Part shown: positions 9,566 to 19,814 of the stretch, in pieces | Numbering within the stretch: position 1 is the first letter of the stretch | Layout of the letters: the number at the start of each line of letters is the position of its first letter | Assembly: GCA_013003155.1 (NCBI GenBank) | Contig: JABDKF010000038.1 | Location: 1 to 39,495, forward strand | Direction: 5' to 3' | DNA from: Woeseia sp. | GTDB lineage: Bacteria > Pseudomonadota > Gammaproteobacteria > Steroidobacterales > Woeseiaceae | DNA length: 39,495 bases | Program-made: the position numbers and the translations under genes | Notes under the pieces: generated by a model | What the model was told of the DNA's origin: nothing | What the model saw: only the letters and a program-made list of their open reading frames with translations | The model's database searches: none

Positions 9566-10133
9566 TTCACCCCGTCGCAGCGGACGACTGCAGCTTGTCC
9601 TTGTCGCCCTGATCTTCGCAGTGCCGTTGATCGCGGCAAGCTGGCTGTACTTTTCGGATAGTGACGTGCGGCCGATCGGCAGGACAAACAACGGCACGCT
9701 GCTCGATCCGATCGTCAATATGGCGGATGAACTCGGTGACACGGCGCTGTTGGCGCGGGCGGAAAACCGCTGGATGCTTGTTTACCTGCCAAGCGGTGAG
9801 TGTGCAGCGGACTGTGAAGATGCTCTGTACAAGCAGCGCCAGATGCGGCTGATGCTGGGCAATGACATGAGTCGCGTGGTGCGCGTGCTGTTGCACGGGC
9901 CGGAAGCGCCGGATACGCTGCCGGATGAACAGGATGACGGGGGGCTTGTTGCGGTCTACGACTCAGCGGCACGCCAGTTATTGAGCAATCTACACCCGCA
10001 AGGCAGAAGCGCCGATGGCTTTTTTCTTGTTGACCCGCTTGGCAATCTCGTGATGTTTTTCCCGGCGGATATTACGCCCCGCGAGCTGGTCGATGACGTG
10101 GAGCATCTGCTCAAGCTGTCGCATATTGGCTGA
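9543..10133 (+). CDS. Membrane-anchored Sco-like/thioredoxin-fold protein of the cox cluster
   Basis: One N-terminal TM then RWMLVYLPSGECAADCEDALYKQRQMRLMLG (CxxxC) and FFLVDPLGNLVMFFP; overlaps the surf1 end. Confidence 0.65.
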   Translation: MYEMNTDNSPRRSGRLQLVLVALIFAVPLIAASWLYFSDSDVRPIGRTNNGTLLDPIVNMADELGDTALLARAENRWMLVYLPSGECAADCEDALYKQRQMRLMLGNDMSRVVRVLLHGPEAPDTLPDEQDDGGLVAVYDSAARQLLSNLHPQGRSADGFFLVDPLGNLVMFFPADITPRELVDDVEHLLKLSHIG

Positions 10134-10145
10134 TGAATCGAATTC

Positions 10146-11048
10146 TTGAATAACGTGAACACACTGCAACAAACCGCGCATTGGCGTGACTACTACGAGC
10201 TGACAAAGCCTCGCGTTGTCACGTTGATCATCTTTACCGCAGTAGTCGGCATGTTTCTCGCGACGCCCGGCTGGCCGGGCAGCATGGCTCTCATATTCGG
10301 CACCCTCGGCATCGGGCTTGCCGCATCTTCTGCGGCGGTTATCAATCACGTCCTTGACGCCCGCATAGATGAAAAGATGATGCGAACGCGTTCCAGGCCG
10401 ATGCCGCAAGGCAAGATGACGGAACGCCAGGCGTTTTCGTTTGCCGCGGCGCTGTGCATCGCGTCCATGGCGATGCTGACTCTGCTCGTTAACGCCCTGA
10501 CTGCGATACTGACATTCGCTTCGCTGATCGGCTATGCCGTTGTGTACACGGCGTATCTGAAACGCGCGACGCCGCAGAATATCGTAATCGGCGGTGCGGC
10601 CGGTGCGGCACCACCGGTGCTGGGCTGGACAGCAGTGACCGGGGAAATTCACAGCGACGCGCTGCTGCTGTTCCTGATTATTTTTATCTGGACGCCGCCG
10701 CATTTCTGGGCGCTGGCAATTGCGCGCAAAGAAGATTATCAGAAAGCCGACATACCCATGTTACCGGTTACACACGGCAATACCTTTACGCGGCAATACA
10801 TTTTGCTCTACACGGTATTGCTCGTGCTGGTAACGATCATGCCCTACCTTACCGGTATGAGCGGTTTGATTTACCTCGCTGCCGCACTCGCCCTCGGTGG
10901 CATGTTTCTCTATCACGTGCTGCGACTGCGCGTCGATGAGGGACTGGAGCTACCGATGCGTGTTTTCCGCTTTTCTATTGACTATCTCATGTGGCTGTTT
11001 GCTGCGCTGCTGGTTGACCACTACTTTATTGTTCGACTCAGCCTGTAA
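10146..11048 (+). CDS. ctaB: Protohaem IX farnesyltransferase
   Basis: YYELTKPRVVTLIIFTAVVGMFLA, NHVLDARIDEKMMRTRSRPMPQG, YTAYLKRATPQNIVIGGAAGAAPPVLGW, WTPPHFWALA; apparent TTG start. Confidence 0.96.
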   Translation: MNNVNTLQQTAHWRDYYELTKPRVVTLIIFTAVVGMFLATPGWPGSMALIFGTLGIGLAASSAAVINHVLDARIDEKMMRTRSRPMPQGKMTERQAFSFAAALCIASMAMLTLLVNALTAILTFASLIGYAVVYTAYLKRATPQNIVIGGAAGAAPPVLGWTAVTGEIHSDALLLFLIIFIWTPPHFWALAIARKEDYQKADIPMLPVTHGNTFTRQYILLYTVLLVLVTIMPYLTGMSGLIYLAAALALGGMFLYHVLRLRVDEGLELPMRVFRFSIDYLMWLFAALLVDHYFIVRLSL

Positions 11049-11242
11049 TTTGCTCTTCGTTACGCAGCGATGTTTGTCGCCCCGAGCATCCAGACCGATT
11101 AACAACTGACGACAGCCAGCGTTGTCCTCGACGGATTTTTTTGCGCGCAACGAAAACCTGATGTAAGCAAAAAAATGCAGCGGCGCCTTGCGCTTAATGT
11201 CTGCTAGACTTTCTCGTTTGCCGCGCCCGACTTGAAGCATAG

Positions 11243-13426
11243 ATGGACGTAACACCCATACTCGACCCCCTGAATGATGCGCAACGCGAGGCCGTTGCTG
11301 CTCCGGCAGAGCCCGTGCTCGTTATCGCCGGCGCCGGCAGCGGCAAGACCCGGGTGCTGACACACCGTGCGGCGTGGTTGATCGAAGTAGAGGGTGTCAG
11401 TCCGCAAAGCCTGCTGGCGGTCACCTTTACCAACAAGGCGGCAGCGGAAATGCGCGGGCGCATCGAATCGCTGCTGAAAATGCCGGTCAACCACCTGTGG
11501 ATCGGTACCTTCCACGGACTGGCCCACAGGCTCCTGCGCCGCCATTGGCAGGACGCCAAGTTGCCGCAAAACTTCCAGATCATCGATTCCGATGATCAAT
11601 TGCGACTGATCAAAAGACTCCTAAAGAACCTGGAGATCGACGACAGCCGCTGGGTGCCGCGTGAAATCCAGTATTTCATCAACGCACAAAAAGACGAGGG
11701 ATTGCGACCGCAGCACATCGACGACGAGGGAGACGAAACGCGTCGACAGCTCATTGCGTTCTATCAAAGTTACCAGGAGATATGTGAACGTGGAGGCCTG
11801 GTCGACTTCGCGGAACTCTTGTTGCGGGCACACGAACTCTGGCGCGACCGACCGGATGTTCTGCAGCATTATCAACGTCGCTTCAGCCATTTGCTGGTGG
11901 ATGAGTTTCAGGACACAAACGCAATCCAGTATGCCTGGCTGCGCATGCTGGCAGGCAAAACCGGCTTGTTGTTTGCGGTCGGTGATGACGATCAGTCTAT
12001 TTATCGCTGGCGCGGTGCCCGCGTCGAGCATATTTATCAGTTTCAGAAAGACTTTCCACAGGCGCGAATCGTCAAGCTCGAACAAAACTATCGCTCTACC
12101 TCAAATATTTTGAAAGCGGCGAACGCCGTCATTGCCAATAACTCCTCGCGAATGGGCAAGAACCTGTGGACTGACGGTATTGATGGCGAGGCAATCAAAG
12201 TGTATTCCGCCTTCAATGAGCGTGATGAGGCTGACTTTATCATTGGCCGTTTGCGCGATTGGAGCGCACAAGGCAATGCGCGTGCGGACGCCGCTGTCCT
12301 GTACCGCTCCAATGCGCAATCGCGCGTTCTGGAAGAAGCGCTGATGAACGCGCGCATACCTTACCGGGTCTATGGCGGCCTGCGATTCTTTGAGCGCCAG
12401 GAAATCAAGGACGCGCTGGCCTATCTGCGACTGGTTTCGAACCGCGACGACGACAGTGCCTTCGAGCGCGTCGTCAATCGTCCGACCCGCGGCATTGGTG
12501 CACGCACCGTCGAAACGATGCGCGCCTACGGGCGGGCCAATGCGACCTCAATGTGGCGCGCGGCTGCTGCCGTTGCTAGCGATACGCTTGCCGGCCGCGC
12601 GAGCGCAAGCGTGTTGGCGTTCATGCAGCTCATCGAAGGCATGAGTCGGGATATCAAGAACTTGTCGCTCGCCGACAAAGTCGATCACGTCATTAATCTC
12701 AGCGGGCTTATTGAGTTCTTTAAAAAAGAGAAGGGCGAGAAAGGCGAAACGCGCATAGAAAACCTGGAAGAACTGGTCAGCGCCGCGCGCGGTTTCGTGC
12801 TCGATGCGGACGAAGACATGGATGAGCTCGATGCATTCCTGGCGCACGCTGCACTCGAGGCAGGCGAAGGGCAGGCCGATGCCTGGGAAGATTGTGTACA
12901 GCTGATGACGATGCATTCAGCGAAAGGCCTCGAATTTCCCATGGTCGTGATGTGCGGCATGGAGGACGGCCTGTTCCCGCACCAGCGCTCGTTAAATGAT
13001 GTGCATGGCCTCGAAGAAGAGCGGCGACTCTGTTACGTGGGTATTACGCGCGCCCGCGAGGTACTTTATGTCACCTACGCGGAGCAGCGCCGCCTGCACG
13101 GCATGGACAGTTATGCGCAGCAGTCCCGATTTATCGCCGAATTGCCCGAGGACCTGGTCGAGGAGATTCGACCGAAAATCGAGACCAGCCGACCCCTGCG
13201 TCAACACCAGGGAAACCGCCGAATTGCGACGTCGGCGAACCTGCGCGCCGGGGCGGCCGAGGAGATCGGCGTGCGGCTCGGGCAGCGCGTGCGACACGGA
13301 AAATTCGGTGACGGCGTGATCCTCAACTGTGAGGGCCATGGCGCTCACGCCCGTGTGGAGGTTAACTTTGAGAATGCGGGCACGAAATGGCTCGTTCTGA
13401 GCTATGCGAACCTTGATCTGATGTAG
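11243..13426 (+). CDS. uvrD: DNA helicase II (UvrD/Rep family)
   Basis: LNDAQREAVAAPAEPVLVIAGAGSGKTRVLTHR, VTFTNKAAAEMRGR, LLVDEFQDTNAIQY, VGDDDQSIYRWRGA, MTMHSAKGLEFPMV. Confidence 0.96.
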   Translation: MDVTPILDPLNDAQREAVAAPAEPVLVIAGAGSGKTRVLTHRAAWLIEVEGVSPQSLLAVTFTNKAAAEMRGRIESLLKMPVNHLWIGTFHGLAHRLLRRHWQDAKLPQNFQIIDSDDQLRLIKRLLKNLEIDDSRWVPREIQYFINAQKDEGLRPQHIDDEGDETRRQLIAFYQSYQEICERGGLVDFAELLLRAHELWRDRPDVLQHYQRRFSHLLVDEFQDTNAIQYAWLRMLAGKTGLLFAVGDDDQSIYRWRGARVEHIYQFQKDFPQARIVKLEQNYRSTSNILKAANAVIANNSSRMGKNLWTDGIDGEAIKVYSAFNERDEADFIIGRLRDWSAQGNARADAAVLYRSNAQSRVLEEALMNARIPYRVYGGLRFFERQEIKDALAYLRLVSNRDDDSAFERVVNRPTRGIGARTVETMRAYGRANATSMWRAAAAVASDTLAGRASASVLAFMQLIEGMSRDIKNLSLADKVDHVINLSGLIEFFKKEKGEKGETRIENLEELVSAARGFVLDADEDMDELDAFLAHAALEAGEGQADAWEDCVQLMTMHSAKGLEFPMVVMCGMEDGLFPHQRSLNDVHGLEEERRLCYVGITRAREVLYVTYAEQRRLHGMDSYAQQSRFIAELPEDLVEEIRPKIETSRPLRQHQGNRRIATSANLRAGAAEEIGVRLGQRVRHGKFGDGVILNCEGHGAHARVEVNFENAGTKWLVLSYANLDLM

Positions 13427-13505
13427 AATCCCTTTGCAGACAAGAATAAGAACAGGCGCTTGCGTCGCATTTTCACATCGACTGTTCAGGACCTGATATC
13501 GAGCG

Positions 13506-14882
13506 ATGAAAATTCTGATTCTGGGCGCTGGTCAGGTTGGCTCTTCGGCCGCCTATCACCTGTCCCGCGAGGAAGCGAACGAGGTTACCGTCGTGGACAC
13601 ACGTCCCGGTGTGCTGCGTGATCTGCAGGATCGCCTCGACATTCGCACGGTAGTTGGCCATGCCGCTTACCCCGATGTACTCGAACGTGCCGGCGCCAAC
13701 GATGCGGATATTATTGTTGCGCTGACAGATTCGGATGAGACCAACATGGTTGCGTGTCAGATTGCCTACACGCTTTACCACACGCCGACCAAGATCGCGC
13801 GCATTCGCTCAGCGGAATACATGAACTCCAAAAAGCTGTTCACTCAGGATGCGATCCCGGTGGATGTGCGTATCAGTCCTGAACAACTGGTCTGCGAATA
13901 CGTTGCACAGCTTATTCTCTACCCGGGCGCATTGCAGGTACTCGACTTTGCCGAAGGCCGGGTGCGCCTCGTCGGTGCGCGAGCCGATCGCAACGGGCTG
14001 CTGGTCGGGCAAAAAATATCGGCCCTGAAAGAGCACATTCCGAATACCGAGGGACGTATCGCTGCCATCTACCGCGCGGGCCAGTCGCTTATTCCGGAAG
14101 GCGACACGATCATCGAAGAAGGAGACGAAGTCTTTTTCATCGCAGCTCGCAAAGACATTCGGGTATTCATCAGCGAAATGCGCAAGCTGGAAGACCCGGT
14201 ACGTCGCGTCGTGATCGCCGGCGGCGGTAATATTGGTGTGCGCCTTGCGCTGGCTCTCGAGCAAACCAACCAGGTCAAGATCATCGAGCGCGACCAGCAG
14301 CGCGCGCGCGTAATTTCCGAACGGCTTAACAAGTCCATCGTATTGCACGGAGATGCGGCCGACGAGGAATTGCTGCTTGAGGAAAATATCGACAACGTCG
14401 ACGTATTTGTCGCGCTTACCAACGCGGAGGAGGCCAACATTTTATCGGCGATGCTGGCCAAGCGACTGGGCGCCCACAAGGTGATGGCGTTAATCAATCG
14501 GCCCTCGTATGCAGAACTCGTTGAGTCCGGCACGATTGATATTGCTATCTCCCCGCAACAGGTAACGATCGGCTCTCTGCTTGCGCATGTCCGCCGTGGC
14601 GATGTCGTCAAAGTGCATTCGCTGCGGCGCGGCGCCGCCGAGGCTATTGAGGCTGTCGCACACGGCACCGATAAACAATCACAGGTTGTGGGCAAGAAAA
14701 TCGAAGACATCGCACTGCCGCGAGGCACCACGATCGTGGCGCTCGTTCGCGGTGAAACCGTGATAATTGCCCATCACGACACAATTGTTGAATCTGACGA
14801 TCATGTCATTCTGTTCATGACCGACCGCCGCAAAATCGAAAGCCTGGAAAAACTCTTTCAGGTTGGCGTGTCTTTCGTCTAG
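13506..14882 (+). CDS. trkA: Trk system potassium uptake protein TrkA
   Basis: MKILILGAGQVGSSAAYHLSREEANEVTVVD; duplicated RCK-N/RCK-C layout (second nucleotide-binding motif RRVVIAGGGNIGVRLALALE). Confidence 0.97.
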   Translation: MKILILGAGQVGSSAAYHLSREEANEVTVVDTRPGVLRDLQDRLDIRTVVGHAAYPDVLERAGANDADIIVALTDSDETNMVACQIAYTLYHTPTKIARIRSAEYMNSKKLFTQDAIPVDVRISPEQLVCEYVAQLILYPGALQVLDFAEGRVRLVGARADRNGLLVGQKISALKEHIPNTEGRIAAIYRAGQSLIPEGDTIIEEGDEVFFIAARKDIRVFISEMRKLEDPVRRVVIAGGGNIGVRLALALEQTNQVKIIERDQQRARVISERLNKSIVLHGDAADEELLLEENIDNVDVFVALTNAEEANILSAMLAKRLGAHKVMALINRPSYAELVESGTIDIAISPQQVTIGSLLAHVRRGDVVKVHSLRRGAAEAIEAVAHGTDKQSQVVGKKIEDIALPRGTTIVALVRGETVIIAHHDTIVESDDHVILFMTDRRKIESLEKLFQVGVSFV

Positions 14883-14905
14883 CCAGCGTGCGATAGAAAC
14901 CCATC

Positions 14906-16357
14906 ATGAGCTGGACAATCGTACAACGCATTCTGGGCTTGCTGCTGATGATGTTCAGCGTCACGATGCTGCCGCCTATAGTCATCAGTCTCATCTTTGA
15001 CGAAAATTCCTGGATCCCGTTTGTCGAGGCGTTCGCGCTAACGCTGACCTTTGGAATTTTGATCTGGGCGCCCGTGCGCAAACAGCGGCGCGAGCTGCGC
15101 TTGCGGGACGGCTTCCTCGTCGTAGCGTCGTTCTGGACGGTGCTGGGCGCTTTTGGTGCGGCGCCTTTATACCTGGCCGAAGTGCCGTCGATGTCATTCA
15201 CCGATGCCGTTTTTGAATCGATGTCCGGGCTGACAACAACCGGCGCGACGGTGCTCACCGGTCTGGACACACTGCCAAAAGCCATCCTTTATTACCGGCA
15301 ACAACTGCAGTGGCTCGGTGGTATGGGCATCATCGTTCTCGCGGTTGCGATCCTGCCCATGCTGGGCGTCGGCGGTATGCAATTGTATCGCGCTGAAACG
15401 CCGGGTCCCGTCAAGGATAACAAGCTGACCCCGCGAATTACCGAGACGGCCAAGGCTCTGTGGTACGTCTACCTCGCGTTTACGACCTTGTGCGCGGTCG
15501 GTTACTGGATCGCGGGCATGAACTGGTTTGATTCGATATGCCATGCGTTTTCGACGGTTGCCATCGGCGGCTTCTCAACACACGACTTGTCCATTGGCTA
15601 TTTCAACAGCACGGCCATCGATATCATTGCGATTTTTTTCATGTTCGCCGCGGGCATAAATTTTTCGCTGCACTTTTTTGCCTGGCGCTTCGTACAGATA
15701 ACACATTATTCCTCCGATCCTGAGTTTCGCGCCTACGCCAGCATTCTCATTACCTTATCGACAGTCGTTGTGCTCGCGCTGCTGTGGTTTGGCACCTACG
15801 GCACCATGAGCGAGAGTGTGCTGAACGGCGTGTTTCAGGCTGTATCGATAGCGACGACAACCGGCTTCACTACCGCAAACTACGCAGCCTGGCCGGGCGC
15901 GATTCCGGTGTTGCTGATCTTTGCCAGCTTTATCGGCGGCTCAGCAGGGTCTACCGCAGGTGGCATTAAAGTGATTCGCTGGTTGCTCGTTTACAAACAG
16001 GGCTTTCGGGAGATATCCCGGCTCGTGCATCCGAGTGCGGAAATTCCGGTCAAGCTCGGCAACTCCGCGGTACAGCCGCGCGTTATCGACGCCGTCTGGG
16101 GATTTTTCTCCGTCTACATCATCGTATTTGGCATCATGTTATTGCTCATGATGTCGACCGGGCTTGACCAGGTCACGGCGTTCTCGGCCGTGGCCGCAAC
16201 TTTGAATAACCTGGGACCGGGACTCGGCGAAGTTTCTGCCGGCTTCATGACACTCAGTGATCCCGCGAAATGGATTTCGGTCGTTACGATGCTGCTCGGA
16301 CGACTCGAGATTTTCACTCTGCTGGTACTTATCACGCCGACCTTCTGGCGTCATTAG
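14906..16357 (+). CDS. trkH: Trk system potassium transporter TrkH
   Basis: Polytopic; MSGLTTTGATVLTGLD, FSTVAIGGFSTHD, TTTGFTTANY, GGSAGSTAGGIKVIRW; directly follows trkA. Confidence 0.96.
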   Translation: MSWTIVQRILGLLLMMFSVTMLPPIVISLIFDENSWIPFVEAFALTLTFGILIWAPVRKQRRELRLRDGFLVVASFWTVLGAFGAAPLYLAEVPSMSFTDAVFESMSGLTTTGATVLTGLDTLPKAILYYRQQLQWLGGMGIIVLAVAILPMLGVGGMQLYRAETPGPVKDNKLTPRITETAKALWYVYLAFTTLCAVGYWIAGMNWFDSICHAFSTVAIGGFSTHDLSIGYFNSTAIDIIAIFFMFAAGINFSLHFFAWRFVQITHYSSDPEFRAYASILITLSTVVVLALLWFGTYGTMSESVLNGVFQAVSIATTTGFTTANYAAWPGAIPVLLIFASFIGGSAGSTAGGIKVIRWLLVYKQGFREISRLVHPSAEIPVKLGNSAVQPRVIDAVWGFFSVYIIVFGIMLLLMMSTGLDQVTAFSAVAATLNNLGPGLGEVSAGFMTLSDPAKWISVVTMLLGRLEIFTLLVLITPTFWRH

Positions 16358-16690
16358 ATGAGCACAAGAATCGAGGCCCTCCTGAACATGCTGGAGCAGG
16401 GACAGGACTCTGCGTTGTTACGTTTTGCGATCGGCAACGAATACCTGCTTGCCGGTGAACCCGATGCCGCAATGGTTCATTTGCAAAAGGCCACGGAGCA
16501 CGACAACAGCTATTCAGCAGCGTGGAAGCTGCTGGGCAAAGCCTGTGCTGACGCCGGCAAAACCTCCGCGGCCAAAGCCGCATTTACGGCCGGTATCGAG
16601 GCCGCCAACGCGCAAGGTGACCGGCAGGCGGCTAAGGAAATGACCGTATTTCTAAAGCGCTTGCGCGCAAGCAACGAGACCAGTACTTGA
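16358..16690 (+). CDS. Small tetratricopeptide-repeat protein
   Basis: FAIGNEYLLAGEPDAAMVHLQKATEHDNSYSAAWKLLGKACADAGKTSAAKAAFTAGIEAA; TPR-like helices. ATG immediately follows the trkH stop. Confidence 0.75.
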   Translation: MSTRIEALLNMLEQGQDSALLRFAIGNEYLLAGEPDAAMVHLQKATEHDNSYSAAWKLLGKACADAGKTSAAKAAFTAGIEAANAQGDRQAAKEMTVFLKRLRASNETST

Positions 16691-17199
16691 TGAGTAAAGA
16701 GAGCCTCAGCGACAGGATAGACAGCTTCAGCCGCGCCACGGGTAAAGCGACTTCCTGGCTGACGTTATTGATGGTCATCGTTACGGTGATCATTGTGGTC
16801 ATGCGTTACGCGTTCGATTTCGGAATGATCTGGCTGCAGGAATCACTGACGTGGATGCACGCCGTAGTTTTCATGATGGGCGCCGCCTGGACGCTGCAGC
16901 AGGACGAACATGTACGGGTGGATGTCTTTTTTCGCGATATGACCGAACGGCAAAAAGCCACGGTCAATCTGCTTGGCGTGCTGCTGTTTGTATTTCCGCT
17001 GTGCGGCTATATCTTCTTTGAAGCATTCGACTACGTGCAGCGCGCCTGGCAGATTCGCGAGATCTCACGCGATACGGGCGGCCTGCCGTATCCGGCTATT
17101 CCATTGTTGAAATCTGTATTGCTGTTGATGCCGTTGGCGCTCGCGTTGCAGGGGCTTGCCATGCTGCTGCGCAGCCTTCAAGACCTGCGCGGCCAGTAA
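16690..17199 (+). CDS. dctQ: TRAP transporter small permease (DctQ)
   Basis: Four TM helices, WLQESLTWMHAVVFMMGAAWTLQQDEHVRVDVFF; stop of the TPR gene overlaps the ATG; followed by DctM. Confidence 0.9.
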   Translation: MSKESLSDRIDSFSRATGKATSWLTLLMVIVTVIIVVMRYAFDFGMIWLQESLTWMHAVVFMMGAAWTLQQDEHVRVDVFFRDMTERQKATVNLLGVLLFVFPLCGYIFFEAFDYVQRAWQIREISRDTGGLPYPAIPLLKSVLLLMPLALALQGLAMLLRSLQDLRGQ

Positions 17200-17202
17200 G
17201 AC

Positions 17203-18573
17203 ATGGAATATGTAGCGCTGTTGATGTTCGTGGTGGTGGTCGTGCTGTTGCTGGCCGGGTTTCCGGTGGCATTTTCGCTCGCCGGCACCGCACTGATATT
17301 CGCCATGGGCGGAGTCATTGGCGGTGGGTTTGAGGCCGCGTTCCTGACCGGCCTGCCCAGCCGGATCTTTGGCGTCATGACCAATGAAACTCTCGTTGCC
17401 GTGCCGCTCTTTGTTTTCATGGGCATAACGCTTGAGCGCGCGCGTATTGCCGAGGAGTTGCTGGACACACTGAGTGCCTTGTTCGGCCGACTGCGCGGCG
17501 GACTCGGCATCGCGGTGACGCTCGTCGGCACGCTCCTTGCGGCGAGCACCGGAATCGTTGGCGCAACCGTCGTTACGATGGGCTTGTTGTCGCTGCCGAC
17601 GATGTTAAAGCGCGGCTACTCGCCAGAGATTGCAAGCGGCACCATCTGTGCTTCCGGCACACTCGGCCAGATCATTCCGCCGTCAATTATTCTGGTCATG
17701 CTGGGCGACGTCATGTCGTCCGCCTACCAGCAGGCGCAACTTGAGCAAGGCATTTTCTCGCCAAAGACCGTGTCAGTCGGCGACCTGTTCGCGGGCGCCC
17801 TGCTACCGGGCTTGTTGCTGGTGGCGCTTTACATGCTCTACCTGTTCATCGTCGCAATTGTTCGCCCCTCGTCCATGCCGGCGCGACCCGACGACGACGC
17901 TGACGTCTCGTTTGTGAAGCTGCTGGCGGCACTGGCGCCGCCGCTAATTCTGATCATCGCGGTGCTGGGTTCAATACTTGCGGGACTGGCAACGCCGACT
18001 GAAGCGGCCGGCGTCGGTGCCGCAGGCGCCCTGTTGATCGCCGTGCAACGGCGCGCGCTGGATCTGCCGCGATTGAAAGACATCATGGAGGGCACAACCA
18101 GAATCAGCAGCATGGTATTCCTGATCCTGATTGGCGCTTCTGTTTTTTCGCTGGTGTTTCGCGGCTACGACGGCGATGAAGGTGTGCGGACGCTGCTGGA
18201 AGGCTTGCCGGGCGGTGTTTTCGCTGCCGTGTTGGTCGTCATGCTGCTGATGTTCGTACTGGGGTTCGTTCTCGACTTCATTGAGATCACGTTTGTCGTG
18301 GTGCCGATAGTCGGGCCCGTCCTGCTCGCAATGGGTCTTGATCCGGTGTGGCTGGGCATCATGATTGCCATCAATCTGCAAACCTCTTTCCTGACGCCGC
18401 CGTTTGGTTTTGCGTTGTTTTATTTGCGCGGTGTCGCGCCACCTGCGGTGACCACCGGACATATTTATCGCGGCGTGATGCCGTTTGTTGCGATTCAGCT
18501 TTTGATGCTGCTGATTCTCGCAGCATTCCCCGAACTCGCCACGTGGTTGCCGAACCAGATCTACGGCAGCTAG
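17203..18573 (+). CDS. dctM: TRAP transporter large permease (DctM)
   Basis: GFPVAFSLAGTALIFA, VPLFVFMGITLERARIAEELL, GTLGQIIPPSIILVMLGD, TPTEAAGVGAAGALL, LTPPFGFALFYLRGVAP. Confidence 0.95.
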   Translation: MEYVALLMFVVVVVLLLAGFPVAFSLAGTALIFAMGGVIGGGFEAAFLTGLPSRIFGVMTNETLVAVPLFVFMGITLERARIAEELLDTLSALFGRLRGGLGIAVTLVGTLLAASTGIVGATVVTMGLLSLPTMLKRGYSPEIASGTICASGTLGQIIPPSIILVMLGDVMSSAYQQAQLEQGIFSPKTVSVGDLFAGALLPGLLLVALYMLYLFIVAIVRPSSMPARPDDDADVSFVKLLAALAPPLILIIAVLGSILAGLATPTEAAGVGAAGALLIAVQRRALDLPRLKDIMEGTTRISSMVFLILIGASVFSLVFRGYDGDEGVRTLLEGLPGGVFAAVLVVMLLMFVLGFVLDFIEITFVVVPIVGPVLLAMGLDPVWLGIMIAINLQTSFLTPPFGFALFYLRGVAPPAVTTGHIYRGVMPFVAIQLLMLLILAAFPELATWLPNQIYGS

Positions 18574-18584
18574 GGCGAGCTATT

Positions 18585-19688
18585 TCACGACTCTCCCGGA
18601 ATTCGTGCCTTCAGAAATGAGTATTCGCTGACCCGTTGGTTCTCGTTCGACTTCTGGAGAAACGGCGTGACCGAATCCTGCAGGCGTTTCGCCCACGGGT
18701 CGCGCTCAGACAATTCATTGACGATGTCGCTCGAATGCTTTTCCAGCAGGCGTAACACGTCCGCAGGAAATTCGCGCAGCTCGACCGTGGAGTCCTGCTT
18801 CAGTTCATGCAGGGCCTGCGCATTGCCCCAAATGTATTCGGCCTGAATGTCGAGATTGATTGCCTGGCAGCAGACCTCGACGATGGCCTGCAAGTCTTTC
18901 GGCAGGGTATCCCACGCTTCCTTGTTGATGATGCATTCGAGCAGCGGACCAGGCTCGTGCCAGCCGGGGTAGTAGTAATAGCGCGCGGCCTTGTGCAGCC
19001 CCAGCGACAGGTCGTTGTACGGACCTACCCATTCAGCCGCGTCAATCGCACCGGTCTGCAATGACGTAAAGATTTCCGAGGCCGGCACGGTGACCTGGGT
19101 AGCGCCCGCGCGCTGCATCACCTCTCCGCCCAAGCCCGGGATGCGCATCTTCAGGCCTTTAAGATCGTCGACCGTATTAATTTCCTTGTTGAACCAGCCG
19201 GCCATTTGCACGCCGGTCTGACCTGCAGGAAAGGGCACCAGCCCAAAGTCCGCGTACAGTTCCTGCCAGAGTTCGACGCCGCCGCCGTAGTAAAGCCAGG
19301 CGTTCATTTCGTTGGCATTCAGGCCAAACGGGATCGCGGTGAAATACTGCGCCGCAGGAACTTTGCCGCGATGATAATAGGAGGCGTCGTGACCCATTTG
19401 TGCCGTGCCTGAACGAACCGCGTCAAAAACCTCGAGCGCCGGCACCAGTTCGCCACCTGCGTAGACGCGGATTTTGAGCCTGCCGCCAGAAGCCCGCTCT
19501 ATATTCTCCGCCAGGTTCTCAACGCCCAGGCCCAGACCGGGAAGTCCCGGCGGCCATGACGTGACAAGATTCCAGCTGAATGTCTGGCTGGTGCTTGCGG
19601 CGCTGCTGTTTTCGGCCGACTTGTCAGGTCCGCAAGCGGTCACGCCGGCGGCCAGCGCCAACCCTCCTACAAATTCGCGTCTTTTCAT
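18585..19688 (-). CDS. dctP: TRAP transporter substrate-binding protein (DctP/TakP-like), Tat-type lipoprotein signal
   Basis: MKRREFVGGLALAAGVTACG signal; FSWNLVTSWPPGLPGLG, LEVFDAVRSGTAQMGHDASYYHRGK, GLKMRIPGLGGEVMQRAGA, SLQTGAIDAAEWVGPYNDLSLGL. Start placed at internal Met of the longer ORF (to 19826). Confidence 0.9.
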   Translation of the reverse strand: MKRREFVGGLALAAGVTACGPDKSAENSSAASTSQTFSWNLVTSWPPGLPGLGLGVENLAENIERASGGRLKIRVYAGGELVPALEVFDAVRSGTAQMGHDASYYHRGKVPAAQYFTAIPFGLNANEMNAWLYYGGGVELWQELYADFGLVPFPAGQTGVQMAGWFNKEINTVDDLKGLKMRIPGLGGEVMQRAGATQVTVPASEIFTSLQTGAIDAAEWVGPYNDLSLGLHKAARYYYYPGWHEPGPLLECIINKEAWDTLPKDLQAIVEVCCQAINLDIQAEYIWGNAQALHELKQDSTVELREFPADVLRLLEKHSSDIVNELSERDPWAKRLQDSVTPFLQKSNENQRVSEYSFLKARIPGES

Positions 19689-19814
19689 GGGCCAGGCTTC
19701 CTTCCGACTAGGTACAGGGCCCCGCAGTGTAGTGTGGGACGGGGAGACTGCAAAGGCTTTGTCGCGAGTCGGACAATCCCACCTTTCGTCCCCATATTGA
19801 ACTTTTGTGATTTC

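Noticed and set aside
11049-11242. Possible terminator or sRNA between ctaB and uvrD (CGACGGATTTTTTTGCG)
   Set aside because: The T-run is present but I could not build a convincing stem immediately before it.
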